The notes under the pieces are model-generated. The model was not told where the DNA came from, made no database searches, and saw only the letters and a list, made by a program, of their open reading frames with translations. 64,000 nt of DNA from Alphaproteobacteria bacterium (GTDB taxonomy: Bacteria > Pseudomonadota > Alphaproteobacteria > Geminicoccales > Geminicoccaceae), in the NCBI GenBank assembly GCA_027045875.1, contig JALUAG010000074.1, positions 62,001 to 126,000 on the forward strand, written 5' to 3'. The translations under genes were made by a program, and so were the position numbers. How positions within the stretch are numbered: the first letter of the stretch is position 1; the number at the start of each line of letters is the position of its first letter. Below are positions 37,638-46,127 of the stretch, piece by piece.

Positions 37638-38735
37638 ATGAACCTCCCCCGCCCGCGACCGGGCATCCTCGAGATCACCCCCTACGTCGGCGGCAAGGCC
37701 GCTCTCGAGGGCGAGGGTCCGGCGATCAAGCTTTCCTCCAACGAGAACGCGCTGGGTGCCAGCCCCCGGGCGATCGAGGCCTTCCGCGCGGCGGCCGCCG
37801 CCATCCACCGCTATCCCGACGGCGGCTGCACGCGGCTGCGCCGGACCATCGGCCGACGCTGCAACATCGATCCCGAGCGGATCGTCTGCGGCGCCGGTTC
37901 GGACGAGCTCATCACCCTCCTCGTGCGGGCCTACGTGGGCCCCGGCGACGAGGTGCTGATGAGCGAGCACGGCTTTCTCATGTACCGCCTCGCGGCACTG
38001 GCCGCCGGCGCCCATGTGGTGGCGGCCCCCGAACGGGAGCTGTGCGCCGACGTCGATGCGCTGCTGGCCCGGGTGACCAGCCGCACCCGCATCCTGTTCC
38101 TGGCCAATCCCAACAACCCCACCGGCAGCTACCTGCCGGCGGCCGAGCTCGAACGGCTGCGGGCCGGGCTGCCCGACGAGGTGCTGCTCGTGATCGATTC
38201 CGCCTATGCGGAGTTCGTCGGCGCCGAGGACTACGAATCCGGCCTCGCGATGGCCGGGCGTCACGACAACGTGGTGGTCACCCGCACCTTCTCGAAGATC
38301 CACGGTCTCGCGGCGCTGCGGCTCGGCTGGATGTTCGCCGACCCCGCCGTGGTCGATGTCGTGAACCGCATCCGCGGCCCCTTCAACGTCTCACAGCCGG
38401 CGCAGGAGGCCGGTGTGGCCGCCCTCCTCGACCTCGAGCACGAGCAGCGCTCGCGGGCGCACAACGACCGCTGGCTGCCCTGGCTCAAGCGGGAGATGGA
38501 GGCGCTCGGGCTCGTCGTCCATCCGAGCGTCGCCAATTTCCTGCTGGTCGATTTCCCGCGCCGTCCCGGTCGCGACGCGGCGGCCGCCAACGCGTTCCTG
38601 GAGGCGGCCGGGGTGATCCCGCGCCGGATGGAGGCCTACGGCCTGCCCGACAGCCTGCGCTTCACCGTCGGCACCGAGGAGGAGAACCGGCGACTGGTGA
38701 CGGCGCTCGCGCGTTTCGTCGAGGGGGCGGCGTGA
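37638..38735 (+). CDS. hisC: Histidinol-phosphate aminotransferase
   Basis: PLP aminotransferase of 365 aa for histidine synthesis; in alphaproteobacteria the same enzyme often also transaminates aromatic keto acids. KLSSNENALGASP is the N-terminal signature, ANPNNPTGSY binds the cofactor region, and K220 in TRTFSKIHGLAALRLG is the PLP lysine. It sits between chorismate mutase and the cyclohexadienyl dehydrogenase, which supports an additional role in tyrosine/phenylalanine synthesis. Its stop shares a base with the next start (TGATG). Confidence 0.95.
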   Translation: MNLPRPRPGILEITPYVGGKAALEGEGPAIKLSSNENALGASPRAIEAFRAAAAAIHRYPDGGCTRLRRTIGRRCNIDPERIVCGAGSDELITLLVRAYVGPGDEVLMSEHGFLMYRLAALAAGAHVVAAPERELCADVDALLARVTSRTRILFLANPNNPTGSYLPAAELERLRAGLPDEVLLVIDSAYAEFVGAEDYESGLAMAGRHDNVVVTRTFSKIHGLAALRLGWMFADPAVVDVVNRIRGPFNVSQPAQEAGVAALLDLEHEQRSRAHNDRWLPWLKREMEALGLVVHPSVANFLLVDFPRRPGRDAAAANAFLEAAGVIPRRMEAYGLPDSLRFTVGTEEENRRLVTALARFVEGAA

Positions 38736-39673
38736 TGGTCCCCTTCCGCCGGATCGCCCTCCTCGGCATCGGGCTCATCAACGGCTCGCTCGCTCTCGCC
38801 CTCAGGGAACGGAACGGGGTGGAGGAGATCGTCGCCTGCGCCCGCCGGGCGGAGACCCGCGAGCGCGCCCTCGAGCTCGGGCTCTGCGACCGGGCGCTGA
38901 CCGATCCCGCCCAGGCGGTGGAGGGGGCCGATCTCGTGGTGCTGGGGGTGCCGCCCGGCGCCATGGGACCGGTCGCCCAGGCGATGGCGCCCGGGCTCGA
39001 TCCCGGGGCGGTGATCACCGACGTCGGTTCGGTCAAGACCCAGATCGTCCACGATGTGATGCCCCACCTGCCGGTGCCCGGGCTGTTCGTGCCCGGCCAT
39101 CCGGTGGCCGGCACCGAGCGCTCGGGTCCGGATGCGGCCTTCGCCACCCTGTTCGTCAACCGCCGCGTGATCCTGACCCCGATCGAGGACACCGATCCCG
39201 AGGCCACGGCCCGGGTGCGGGCGCTCTGGGAGACGACCGGCGCCTCGGTCGATCTGATGACCCCCGAGCATCACGACCGCATCCTCGCCATCACCTCCCA
39301 TCTGCCGCATCTGATCGCCTACACCATCGTCGGCACGGTGGCCGATCTCGAGACCCAGACCCGGAGCGAGGTGTTCAAATACGCCGCCGGCGGCTTCACC
39401 GACTTCACCCGCATCGCCGCCTCCGATCCCACCATGTGGCGGGACGTGTTCCTCACCAACCGCGAGGCGGTGCTGGAGATGCTGGGGCGCTTCACCGAGG
39501 ATCTGGTGCGGCTGCAACGGGCCATCCGCTGGGGCGACGGCGACACCCTGTTCGAGCTCTTCTCCCGCACCCGTGCCATCCGCCGGGCGGTGATCGAGGC
39601 CGGCCAGGCCTTCGAGCGCACGCCGGTGCCGGGGCCGACCGCCGCCGAGCGCTCCCCGGACGGCGAGGACTGA
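38735..39673 (+). CDS. tyrC: Prephenate/arogenate (cyclohexadienyl) dehydrogenase
   Basis: NAD(P)-dependent dehydrogenase of 312 aa for the tyrosine branch. The Rossmann motif is LLGIGLINGSLALALR (residues 9-24), VTDVGSVKTQIV-type sequence (ITDVGSVKTQIV) and GHPVAGTERSGPDAAF are family marks, and ITSHLPHLIAYT and AAGGFTDFTRIAASDP surround the active site. The ATG at 38735 overlaps the hisC stop. Whether prephenate or arogenate is preferred cannot be read from sequence by eye. Confidence 0.95.
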   Translation: MVPFRRIALLGIGLINGSLALALRERNGVEEIVACARRAETRERALELGLCDRALTDPAQAVEGADLVVLGVPPGAMGPVAQAMAPGLDPGAVITDVGSVKTQIVHDVMPHLPVPGLFVPGHPVAGTERSGPDAAFATLFVNRRVILTPIEDTDPEATARVRALWETTGASVDLMTPEHHDRILAITSHLPHLIAYTIVGTVADLETQTRSEVFKYAAGGFTDFTRIAASDPTMWRDVFLTNREAVLEMLGRFTEDLVRLQRAIRWGDGDTLFELFSRTRAIRRAVIEAGQAFERTPVPGPTAAERSPDGED

Positions 39674-39689
39674 GCCCACGCGGGAAGGA

Positions 39690-40214
39690 ATGGCGGATCT
39701 CGTCTGGCTGTTCGCCTACGGCTCGCTGATGTGGCGGCCGGGTTTCGTCTTCGAGGCCTCCGAGCGGGCGGTGCTCGAGGGCTACCATCGGGCCCTCTGC
39801 GTGTCCTCCTGGGTCCACCGCGGCACCCGCCAGCAGCCGGGCCTCGTGCTCGGCCTCGACCGCGGCGGCCGCTGCCTCGGCTGCGCGATCGGCATCGCCC
39901 CGAGCCGCGAGCCCGAGGTCCTCGCCTATCTCGACGAGCGGGAACTGGTGACCGACGTCTACGAGCGCCGCCGCCTGCCGGTGACGCTCGCCTCGGGACC
40001 GACCGTCCCGGCCTGGTGCTACGTGGTCCGCCGCGATCACGAGCAGTACGTCGGCGATCTCGCAGAGGAGGAGCGGCTGCGGCGCATCCGCCGGGCGCAC
40101 GGAGTCTCGGGCCCCTGCGCCGAGTATCTCCGCAACACCGTCGCCCATCTGCGGGCGTTGGGCATCCGCGAACCCGAGCTCGAACGCCTCGCCGCGCGCA
40201 TCGCCGGGGACTGA
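39690..40214 (+). CDS. Gamma-glutamylcyclotransferase, ChaC family
   Basis: Releases 5-oxoproline from glutathione or related gamma-glutamyl compounds. The 174-aa product has the substrate-binding loop FAYGSLMWRPGF at residues 8-19 and the catalytic Glu in LDERELVTDVYERR. SWVHRGTRQQPGLVLGL and CAEYLRNTVAHL also match ChaC. It lies 16 bases after the dehydrogenase gene and may be read through from it, though it has no biosynthetic link. Ten bases separate it from the convergent membrane-protein gene. Confidence 0.92.
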   Translation: MADLVWLFAYGSLMWRPGFVFEASERAVLEGYHRALCVSSWVHRGTRQQPGLVLGLDRGGRCLGCAIGIAPSREPEVLAYLDERELVTDVYERRRLPVTLASGPTVPAWCYVVRRDHEQYVGDLAEEERLRRIRRAHGVSGPCAEYLRNTVAHLRALGIREPELERLAARIAGD

Positions 40215-40223
40215 CCGCCCGCT

Positions 40224-40466
40224 TCAGTACTCCTTGGGCAGCAGGAAGATGGCCGTCCCCATGGCCAGGCTGCCGAAGGTGACGGCGAAGCCGGCCGCCG
40301 CCATCAGCAGGGCCAGCCAGCGATCGGCGGCGTTGAACAGCACCGTCCCGAAACCCGCGACGTCGAAGTAGAGCATCCCCGCCAGCACCGACCAGCCGAC
40401 CAGGATTCCGAGGACGCAGTTGCGCGCCAGGAACCGCAGCAGGCGCGTGTCGAACCCCTTCCGCAC
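40224..40466 (-). CDS. Small two-helix membrane protein
   Basis: An 80-aa protein with two hydrophobic helices (FLARNCVLGILVGWSVLAGML and ALLMAAAGFAVTFGSLAMGTA, each shown only in part by position: about 12-33 and 50-72) and a short polar tail ending in LLPKEY. The GTG at 40466 with AGAAGGA upstream is preferred over a longer frame starting at 40541, which would overlap the S41-like gene end. No function is known to me; similar small proteins occur in other alphaproteobacteria. Confidence 0.7.
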   Translation of the reverse strand: MRKGFDTRLLRFLARNCVLGILVGWSVLAGMLYFDVAGFGTVLFNAADRWLALLMAAAGFAVTFGSLAMGTAIFLLPKEY

Positions 40467-40533
40467 CGTCCTTCTCCCGCACCTCTCCCCCAGTATATGG
40501 GAGCGGCGGCGGCCTCGTGGAGCTCCCCCGTGC

Positions 40534-41367
40534 TCAGCCACCGGCCGCGGCGAGGCAGCGCGCCGCGGCGCGCTGCGGCCGGAGCCCGCCGGTCAGCGTC
40601 ACGCCGGGCACCAGCAGGCGCCCTCGTCGGACCAGGAGCTGCCAGCCCTGGCGTACCGGCACCACCTCCTCGAGCCAGTCCTTGCCGCGGCTGCGGGCAC
40701 CGCACAGCGGCACGCCGGCCCTGTTCGCGAGCGCCGCCAGCACCTCGGCGCTGCTCGCCGTCCGCGGGCCGATCAGCACCCCTTCGAGTTGCAGTTTCAT
40801 CGCCGCACCCCCGGGCAGCCGGAAGGGGGTCGTGCCGGTCTCCGTTTCGAGGAGCGGCGGTTCGAGCCGGGCTCCGAGGAGCGCCCGGGCGAGCCGGAGC
40901 ATGCGCCCGAAATCGCCGCCCCGGCTGCCGCGCAGGTCGAGCAGGATCCGCGACCCCGCCGGCACGCGCTCTCCGAGTTCCCCGAGCAGCCGCCGACCGA
41001 AACGGTCCACGCGGACGCGCAGGCGGCCGTCCCCGAGCGGTTCGACGCCGGTGATCGAAGGGCGGGTGCGCACCCAGCGGATGGTGTCGGTGTCGGGTGT
41101 CTCCACCTTCACCAGGCGATAGCGCGCGGGATCGGCGGCAGCCAGGAGACGTGCCGCGCACAGGCGATCCTCCCCGCAGCGCGCCAGGACCTCCGGCTGC
41201 CGGTCGGGACCCACGCCGAGGCGGTCGAGAAAGGGCTCGGCCCGCCCCGACGCCACCGGCGCCGCGAGCAGGCCGAGCAGGAGAGCGAGCCGCGCGACCG
41301 GCGCGCGATCAGTGGCAGTAATTGAGCGCCCCGACCATGAAGGTCCCCCAGGGCTCCTCCCCGACAT
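40534..41367 (-). CDS. S41-like (C-terminal processing peptidase) catalytic-domain protein
   Basis: An exported protein of up to 277 aa with a signal sequence (VARLALLLGLLAAPVASG). It carries the S41 core without a PDZ domain: RILLDLRGSRGGDFG, then GVLIGPRTASSAEVLAAL with the nucleophile Ser and a Lys 24 residues later in SRGKDW, the spacing of the S41 Ser-Lys dyad. The start is uncertain: the ATG at 41367 overlaps the YVTN gene by 59 bases, and no ATG lies closer to the signal peptide. It is coupled to the B12-riboswitch gene upstream. Confidence 0.72.
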   Translation of the reverse strand: MSGRSPGGPSWSGRSITATDRAPVARLALLLGLLAAPVASGRAEPFLDRLGVGPDRQPEVLARCGEDRLCAARLLAAADPARYRLVKVETPDTDTIRWVRTRPSITGVEPLGDGRLRVRVDRFGRRLLGELGERVPAGSRILLDLRGSRGGDFGRMLRLARALLGARLEPPLLETETGTTPFRLPGGAAMKLQLEGVLIGPRTASSAEVLAALANRAGVPLCGARSRGKDWLEEVVPVRQGWQLLVRRGRLLVPGVTLTGGLRPQRAAARCLAAAGG

Positions 41368-42460
41368 CGTCGATGAGCTCCACGAGCTCGCGCTTGCGGG
41401 TATCGATCACCGCCACCTGGTTCGTGCTGCTGATGGCGACGTAGAGCCGGGTCCCGTCGGGCGAGGTGACGCCCGTCTCCGGCGTGCCCGGCAGGGCGAT
41501 CTCGCCGGCGTTCTCCATCGTCTCGAGATCGATCACGACGAGCTTCTCCTCGGCGTTGCTGATCACGAAGGCGGTGGTCTCGAACCAGCCGGTGTTGACC
41601 CCGGTCATGCCGTTCGCGCCCGGCAGACGCGCCACCTCCTCGAGACTGGCGGTGGAGATGATGGACACTGTCTCGTCGCCGTTGTTGGGCACGATCATGA
41701 AACGACCGTCGGCCGTCGTGTAGGCCCGCCACGGCAGCTCGCCGAGCTCCAGGGTCTTCTTCTTGCGGCCGTTGCGCAGATCGAGCACCGCGAGGCGGTT
41801 GCCCTCGCCGAAGGCGGCGAAGCCGAGCCGCCCGTCCGGGGTCGCGGTGACGTTGATGACCCCCTGATACTCCCGATCACCGCCGCCGGCATAGGCCACC
41901 GCCTGGCCCTCGCCGACCGGGATCTCCTCGATCACCTCGGCGCTGGCGACGTCGATCACGCTCACGAAGTCGGCCCCCAGATTGCCGACGTAGAGCCGCG
42001 TGCCGTCGGGGCTGAAGGTCAGGTTGTGGGGTTCGTAGAGACCGTCCACCCGGGCGATCTCGCGCATCTCGCCGAGATCCACCAGCGACACCGTGCCGGC
42101 ACCGATGTTGCCCACCGCGAGCAGGGCGCCGTTCGGCGCGAGCTGCATGTGCTCCGGCTCGATGTCGAGGGCGATGTTCACGGCCGGAGCGTCGCTGCCG
42201 AGGTCGATCACCGAAATGGTGTTGTCGGCCGTGTTGCTGGAGGCGAGCTTGCCCAGCGTGTCGGACACCGCCACCTGATGCGGCACGTTGCCCACCGGCA
42301 GGCGCGCCACCACGCGATTGTCCCGGGTGTCGATCACCGCGACGTCGGCGGAATTGCGGTTGGGCACGAACAGATAGCGCTCGATATCGCTGAAATCGCG
42401 GGCCTGCGCGACACCGGCCATGGCCGCCACGGCCATCCCCGACAGGATCCATTTCCGCAT
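41309..42460 (-). CDS. Periplasmic YVTN/YncE-type beta-propeller protein
   Basis: A 383-aa protein with a signal peptide (about 1-21) and a seven-bladed propeller of YVTN-type repeats. Blade motifs include YLFVPNRNSADVAVID, LTFSPDGTRLYVGNLGADFVSVID and TSPDGTRLYVAISSTNQVAVID (each shown under 24 residues by its core). It ends in NYCH. The ATG at 42460 has AAGGAG 10 bases upstream. A cobalamin riboswitch fills the leader, so expression should fall when B12 is plentiful. A role in cobalamin or cobalt handling is inferred only from that. Confidence 0.88.
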   Translation of the reverse strand: MRKWILSGMAVAAMAGVAQARDFSDIERYLFVPNRNSADVAVIDTRDNRVVARLPVGNVPHQVAVSDTLGKLASSNTADNTISVIDLGSDAPAVNIALDIEPEHMQLAPNGALLAVGNIGAGTVSLVDLGEMREIARVDGLYEPHNLTFSPDGTRLYVGNLGADFVSVIDVASAEVIEEIPVGEGQAVAYAGGGDREYQGVINVTATPDGRLGFAAFGEGNRLAVLDLRNGRKKKTLELGELPWRAYTTADGRFMIVPNNGDETVSIISTASLEEVARLPGANGMTGVNTGWFETTAFVISNAEEKLVVIDLETMENAGEIALPGTPETGVTSPDGTRLYVAISSTNQVAVIDTRKRELVELIDDVGEEPWGTFMVGALNYCH

Positions 42461-42511
42461 GAATGGATACTCCTTACGTTCGGGACACCCCGTCCCTCGG
42501 TTGTGGTTCGC

Positions 42512-42682
42512 GATGGCAGGTCTCCTGGCTCGCGGGTCGTCGCCTCGATCGGCCTTCCCGGAGCGTCGCTCCAGTGGCATCGCGGATCTCGGCTCGCCGC
42601 CTACAGTTGCGGGGGCAGCTCCGGCTTTGCCCGGCGGGCGCACCGGATTCCCTTTTCATCCCCGAAGGGAACCATCACCCGC
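42512..42682 (-). promoter_or_regulatory. Cobalamin (AdoCbl) riboswitch
   Basis: Read on the minus strand the region carries the conserved riboswitch elements in order: AAAAGGGAA and CCGGTGCG near 42638-42655, GCTGCCCCCGCAACTGT (42603-42619), GATGCCACTG, GGGAAGGC (42551-42558) and GCCAGGAGACCTGCC (42515-42529). It lies in the 317-base gap 42461-42777, whose remainder holds no gene. A gggac/gtccc hairpin near 42482-42496, between the aptamer and the SD, may be part of the expression platform. It controls the YVTN gene, not the plus-strand kinase gene. Confidence 0.95.
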
Positions 42683-42777
42683 AACCTCCGCCAAGCGCGA
42701 GACAGCGTCAAGCGCGAGTTGCTTGCGGCCCGCCCGGCCATCGCCTAAGCCGACATCGATCACCGGGAATGCGACCC

Positions 42778-43452
42778 ATGGACCAGCCGGCCACCCTGGT
42801 CGTCGACATCGGCGGCAACAAGATCAAGCTCGCCCTCGCCGGCCGGGAGGAGCGCCGCAAGGCCCCGTCGGCGCCCGATCTCACGCCGGAGCGGGCGATG
42901 GAGGCGATCCGCGAGCTGGCCGCCGACTGGCATTACGACCGGGTCACCCTGGGCTGCCCGGGGCCGGTGCGGGACGGACGGCTCGTGGGGGAACCCGTCA
43001 ATCTCGGCCCCGGCTGGGTGGGCTTCGACTTCGCCGCCGCCTTCGAGCGGCCCGTGAAGCTCGTCAACGACGCGCTGCTGCAGGCGATCGGTTCCTGGGA
43101 AGGCGGCAAGATGCTGTTCCTGGGCCTCGGCACCGGTCTCGGCAGCGCCATGGTGGCGCCGGGTGTCGCGCTGGCGCTCGAGCTCGCCCATCTTCCCTAC
43201 AAGCGCAAATGGACCTATGAGGACTGCCTCGGCCGGCGCGGGCTGCAGCGCATGGGCCGCAAGCGGTGGGAACGGATGGTGTGGGACGTGGTGGCCCGCT
43301 TCCGCGACGCCTTCCTGGTGGACGAGGTCGTGCTCGGCGGGGGCAACGCCAAGCGGCTGCGCCAGCTTCCGGAGGGCTGCCGGCTCGGCAGCAACGCCCT
43401 CGCCGTCCGGGGCGGGCTCAGGGTGTGGACCGAGCCCTTCCGGTTCCTCTAG
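42778..43452 (+). CDS. ROK-like sugar kinase (polyphosphate glucokinase type)
   Basis: A 224-aa ASKHA-fold kinase. The phosphate-1 motif is VVDIGGNKIKLAL, LGCPGPVRDGRLVGEP and FLGLGTGLGSAM follow, and VDEVVLGGGNAKRL is the adenosine motif. It is shorter than typical ROK kinases and lacks their CxCGxxGC zinc site, as in polyphosphate glucokinase-like proteins. An upstream in-frame ATG at 42769 is possible; GGGA suits the 42778 start better. It is divergent from the riboswitch-YVTN unit. The sugar and phosphoryl donor are not known. Confidence 0.75.
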   Translation: MDQPATLVVDIGGNKIKLALAGREERRKAPSAPDLTPERAMEAIRELAADWHYDRVTLGCPGPVRDGRLVGEPVNLGPGWVGFDFAAAFERPVKLVNDALLQAIGSWEGGKMLFLGLGTGLGSAMVAPGVALALELAHLPYKRKWTYEDCLGRRGLQRMGRKRWERMVWDVVARFRDAFLVDEVVLGGGNAKRLRQLPEGCRLGSNALAVRGGLRVWTEPFRFL

Positions 43453-43460
43453 CCGCCTCT

Positions 43461-43709
43461 TCAGCCCGCGAAGGGCTGGCCGCGGCGGCGGATCTCCTCC
43501 ACTTCGGGACGGGTGACGTGGACGAAGCGACGGTCGCAGTACTTGCAGACGGCCTCCCCGCCCTTCTCAAGGGTGAGGAATTCGACGGGATGGCCCAGCG
43601 CACCCCCGCCGCCGTCGCAGCTCACCTCGAGACGCGGCGTGATCACGACCTCCTCGCCGTCGAGCAGGAAATGTTCCTCGGTCTCGGTGGTCTCGGTCCT
43701 CGGGCTCAT
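43461..43709 (-). CDS. CHCC-type zinc-finger protein (NDUFS6-like)
   Basis: An 82-aa protein whose C-terminal half is the CHCC zinc finger of mitochondrial complex I subunit NDUFS6: a Cys in VSCDGGG, His in LGHPVEFL and the pair CKYC followed by DRRFVH. The ATG at 43709 has GGAG 6 bases upstream; a GTG four codons earlier is possible. Alphaproteobacterial homologues are thought to join complex I assembly. Only 8 bases separate it from the convergent kinase gene. Confidence 0.85.
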   Translation of the reverse strand: MSPRTETTETEEHFLLDGEEVVITPRLEVSCDGGGGALGHPVEFLTLEKGGEAVCKYCDRRFVHVTRPEVEEIRRRGQPFAG

Positions 43710-43756
43710 CCTCGTCTCCACCAGCGGGGCGCGTCGCCGGCCGCGGCGGGCGGGTC

Positions 43757-44749
43757 ATGAACACGCGTGCTCGGCCCGCCGTCGCCACCGCCGCCCCGCA
43801 CTTGCCAGCGAACGCGATCGAACTCAAGGGGCTGCGCAAGATCTACCGCCGGTCGCACGGCCAACCGCCGGTGGAAGCCCTCAAGGGAATCGACCTCGCC
43901 GTACCGTGCGGCTCCTTCTTCGGGCTGCTCGGACCCAACGGGGCCGGCAAATCGACCCTGATCAACATCCTCGCCGGCCTCGTCGTGAAGAGCGGCGGCA
44001 GCGCCGCGGTCTGCGGGGTGGACATCGACCGCCATCCGCGGCGGGCACGGCGGGCGATCGGGGTGGTACCCCAGGAGCTCAACCTCGACGCCTTCTTCAC
44101 CCCCCGCGAGACGCTGGAGTTCCAGGCCGGCCTCTACGGCGTGCCGCCGCGCGAGCGCCGCACCGACGAACTGCTGGAGGCGGTGGGTCTCGGCGACAAG
44201 GCCGATGCCTACGCCCGCTCCCTCTCGGGCGGCATGCGACGGCGTCTGCTGGTGGCCAAGGCCCTCGTCCACGACCCGCCGGTCGTGATCCTCGACGAGC
44301 CGACGGCCGGCGTCGACGTGGAACTCCGCCGCTCCCTCTGGGAATACATGAAGCGTCTCAACGCCCGCGGCCGGACGATCGTGCTGACCACCCACTATCT
44401 CGAGGAGGCCGAGCGGCTGTGCGACCGCATCGCCATCATCGACCGCGGCACGGTGGTGGCGTGCGACGAAAAGTCCAGGCTGATGCGGCGCCTCGACGAG
44501 AAGGAGCTCATCGTCTCGGTGACCCCGGCCCCGGGGGAGCTGCCCGGGGAGCTGCGGCGGGCGGGCGTCGAGCGCGATGCCGAGGGTCGGCTGCGCATCC
44601 GCTACCGCCCCAGCCGCACCCGCGTCATCGACCTCCTGGACGCGGTGCGCGCCGCCGGTTTCACGGTCGTCGACCTCGTCACCCGCGAGCCGGATCTCGA
44701 GGAGCTGTTCCTGCGCCTCACCGGCAGGGGTACCGAGACCGGGCGCTGA
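43757..44749 (+). CDS. ABC transporter ATP-binding protein, without adjacent permease
   Basis: A 330-aa ATPase of the multidrug/ABC-2 export type. Walker A is GPNGAGKST, the Q-loop PQELNLD, the signature LSGGMRRRLL, Walker B VVILDEPTAGVD, and the switch His TTHYLEEAERLC. A C-terminal extension of about 90 residues (from SVTPAPGELP) matches ABC-2 ATPases such as YadG. In YadG systems the permease gene is adjacent; here a tRNA and a TRAP operon follow, so the partner must lie elsewhere. Confidence 0.9.
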   Translation: MNTRARPAVATAAPHLPANAIELKGLRKIYRRSHGQPPVEALKGIDLAVPCGSFFGLLGPNGAGKSTLINILAGLVVKSGGSAAVCGVDIDRHPRRARRAIGVVPQELNLDAFFTPRETLEFQAGLYGVPPRERRTDELLEAVGLGDKADAYARSLSGGMRRRLLVAKALVHDPPVVILDEPTAGVDVELRRSLWEYMKRLNARGRTIVLTTHYLEEAERLCDRIAIIDRGTVVACDEKSRLMRRLDEKELIVSVTPAPGELPGELRRAGVERDAEGRLRIRYRPSRTRVIDLLDAVRAAGFTVVDLVTREPDLEELFLRLTGRGTETGR

Positions 44750-44798
44750 ACACCGCCCCTTTCACCGCTCCGGCGGATGCGCTAGATAGGGCGCGCGG

Positions 44799-44875
44799 GC
44801 GCCCGTAGCTCAGTCGGATAGAGCGTCGGCCTCCGGAGCCGAAGGTCAGAGGTTCGAGTCCTCTCGGGCGCGCCA
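44799..44875 (+). tRNA. tRNA-Arg (anticodon CCG)
   Basis: A 77-base cloverleaf with encoded CCA. The acceptor stem is GCGCCCG/CGGGCGC, the D arm GCTC-GAGC, the anticodon stem TCGGC/GCCGA with loop CTCCGGA (anticodon CCG, reads CGG), and the T arm AGAGG-TTCGAGT-CCTCT. The discriminator is G. It stands alone between an ABC ATPase and a TRAP operon. No integrase or partial tRNA copy is seen next to it. Confidence 0.98.
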
Positions 44876-44980
44876 CCCCCCGGACATCCGTACCTTCCGC
44901 GGCGGGTTTGCATCCGCACGCAGGTTCCTCTATGCCGGATGCGCCCGAAGGCAAGGACACCGCGATCCGGGAGGGAAACC

Positions 44981-46033
44981 ATGGAAACATCGAGAATTCT
45001 GGGACTTGCCACGGCGGCGATGGCGCTGACCGCGGTCGCGCTGGCGCCCGCCGACGCCGACGCGCAGCGGGTGCGCTGGAAGATGGCGAGCGCGTTTCCC
45101 AGCAGTCTCGTGCAGCTGGGCACGCTCGGCAAGAACATCGAGAAAAAGATCGAAGCCGTTTCCGGGGGCGAGTTCCGGATCCGCTTCTACGAGCCCAAGG
45201 CGCTGGTGCCGCCGCTCGAGACCTGGGACGCGGTCTCGCAGGGTTCCATCGACGCCGCCTGGACGGCCGCCGGCTACTGGGCGGGCAAGATCAAGGCCTC
45301 GCCCCTGTTCACGGCGGTACCCTTCGGTCCCGCGGCGCCGGAGTATCTCGCCTGGATGTACTACGGCGGCGGGCTCGAGCTGTGGCGGGAGATCGCCCAT
45401 CGCTCCAACATCCATCCCATCCCCTGCGGCATCATCGCGCCCGAGGCTTCCGGCTGGTTCCGCGAGGAGATCAAGTCGGTCGAGGATCTCAAGGGTCTGA
45501 AGATGCGCTTCTTCGGCCTCGGCGCCCGGGTGATGGAGAAGATCGGGGTGTCGACCCAGCTGATCGCCGGTGGCGACATCTATCCCGCCCTCGAGCTCGG
45601 CTCCATCGATGCCACCGAATTCTCGATGCCGGCCATCGATCTCAATCTCGGCTTCTACCAGGTGGCCAAGCATTACTACTTCCCCGGCTGGCACCAGCAG
45701 TCCTCGATCCTCGAGATCGAGGTCAATCTGGACAAGTGGAAGGCCCTCACCGACCAGCAGCGGGCCCAGCTCGAGATGGTCTGCGGCGACAACATGCGCG
45801 AGGGCCTGGCCGAGGGCGAGGCCATCCAGTGGAAGGCGATCCAGACCCTGCAGGAAAAGGGGGTGCAGATCCACCGCTGGCCGGACGAGGTGCTGGACGC
45901 CCTCGAGAAGGCCTGGGGGGAGGTGGTCGAGGAACTCGTTCAGGAGGACGAGGACTTCGCCCGTGTCTGGCAGTCGCTTTCGACCTTCCGCGCCAACTAC
46001 GCGACCTGGAAGGAACTCGCCTATCTGAAGTGA
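44981..46033 (+). CDS. dctP: TRAP transporter solute-binding protein (DctP family)
   Basis: Periplasmic receptor of a DctPQM transporter, 350 aa with a signal peptide (about 1-28). KMASAFPSS, GGEFRIRFYEPKALVPP, GLKMRFFGLGARVMEKIG and HYYFPGWHQQSS are characteristic of the subgroup that includes alpha-keto-acid binding TakP. The conserved Arg in LKMRFFG should bind the ligand carboxylate. The ATG at 44981 has GGGAGGG 6-7 bases upstream. Ligand: a carboxylate, probably a keto or hydroxy acid, by family. Confidence 0.92.
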   Translation: METSRILGLATAAMALTAVALAPADADAQRVRWKMASAFPSSLVQLGTLGKNIEKKIEAVSGGEFRIRFYEPKALVPPLETWDAVSQGSIDAAWTAAGYWAGKIKASPLFTAVPFGPAAPEYLAWMYYGGGLELWREIAHRSNIHPIPCGIIAPEASGWFREEIKSVEDLKGLKMRFFGLGARVMEKIGVSTQLIAGGDIYPALELGSIDATEFSMPAIDLNLGFYQVAKHYYFPGWHQQSSILEIEVNLDKWKALTDQQRAQLEMVCGDNMREGLAEGEAIQWKAIQTLQEKGVQIHRWPDEVLDALEKAWGEVVEELVQEDEDFARVWQSLSTFRANYATWKELAYLK

Positions 46034-46127
46034 CGCCACGGCGACTCCGCCGTCCGCCGTGCAGGGGACCGGCGCCGGGCCGGCGCCGGGCCCCGTCCGC
46101 ATCCCTCCGTCCCGACAGGCGTCGCCC

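Noticed and set aside
42512-42682. Riboswitch assigned to the plus-strand kinase gene
   Set aside because: All conserved cobalamin-aptamer elements read 5' to 3' on the minus strand, toward the YVTN gene.
44799-44875. tRNA-Arg as an integration site of a mobile island
   Set aside because: No integrase, direct repeat of the tRNA 3' end or composition change is seen on either side within the window.
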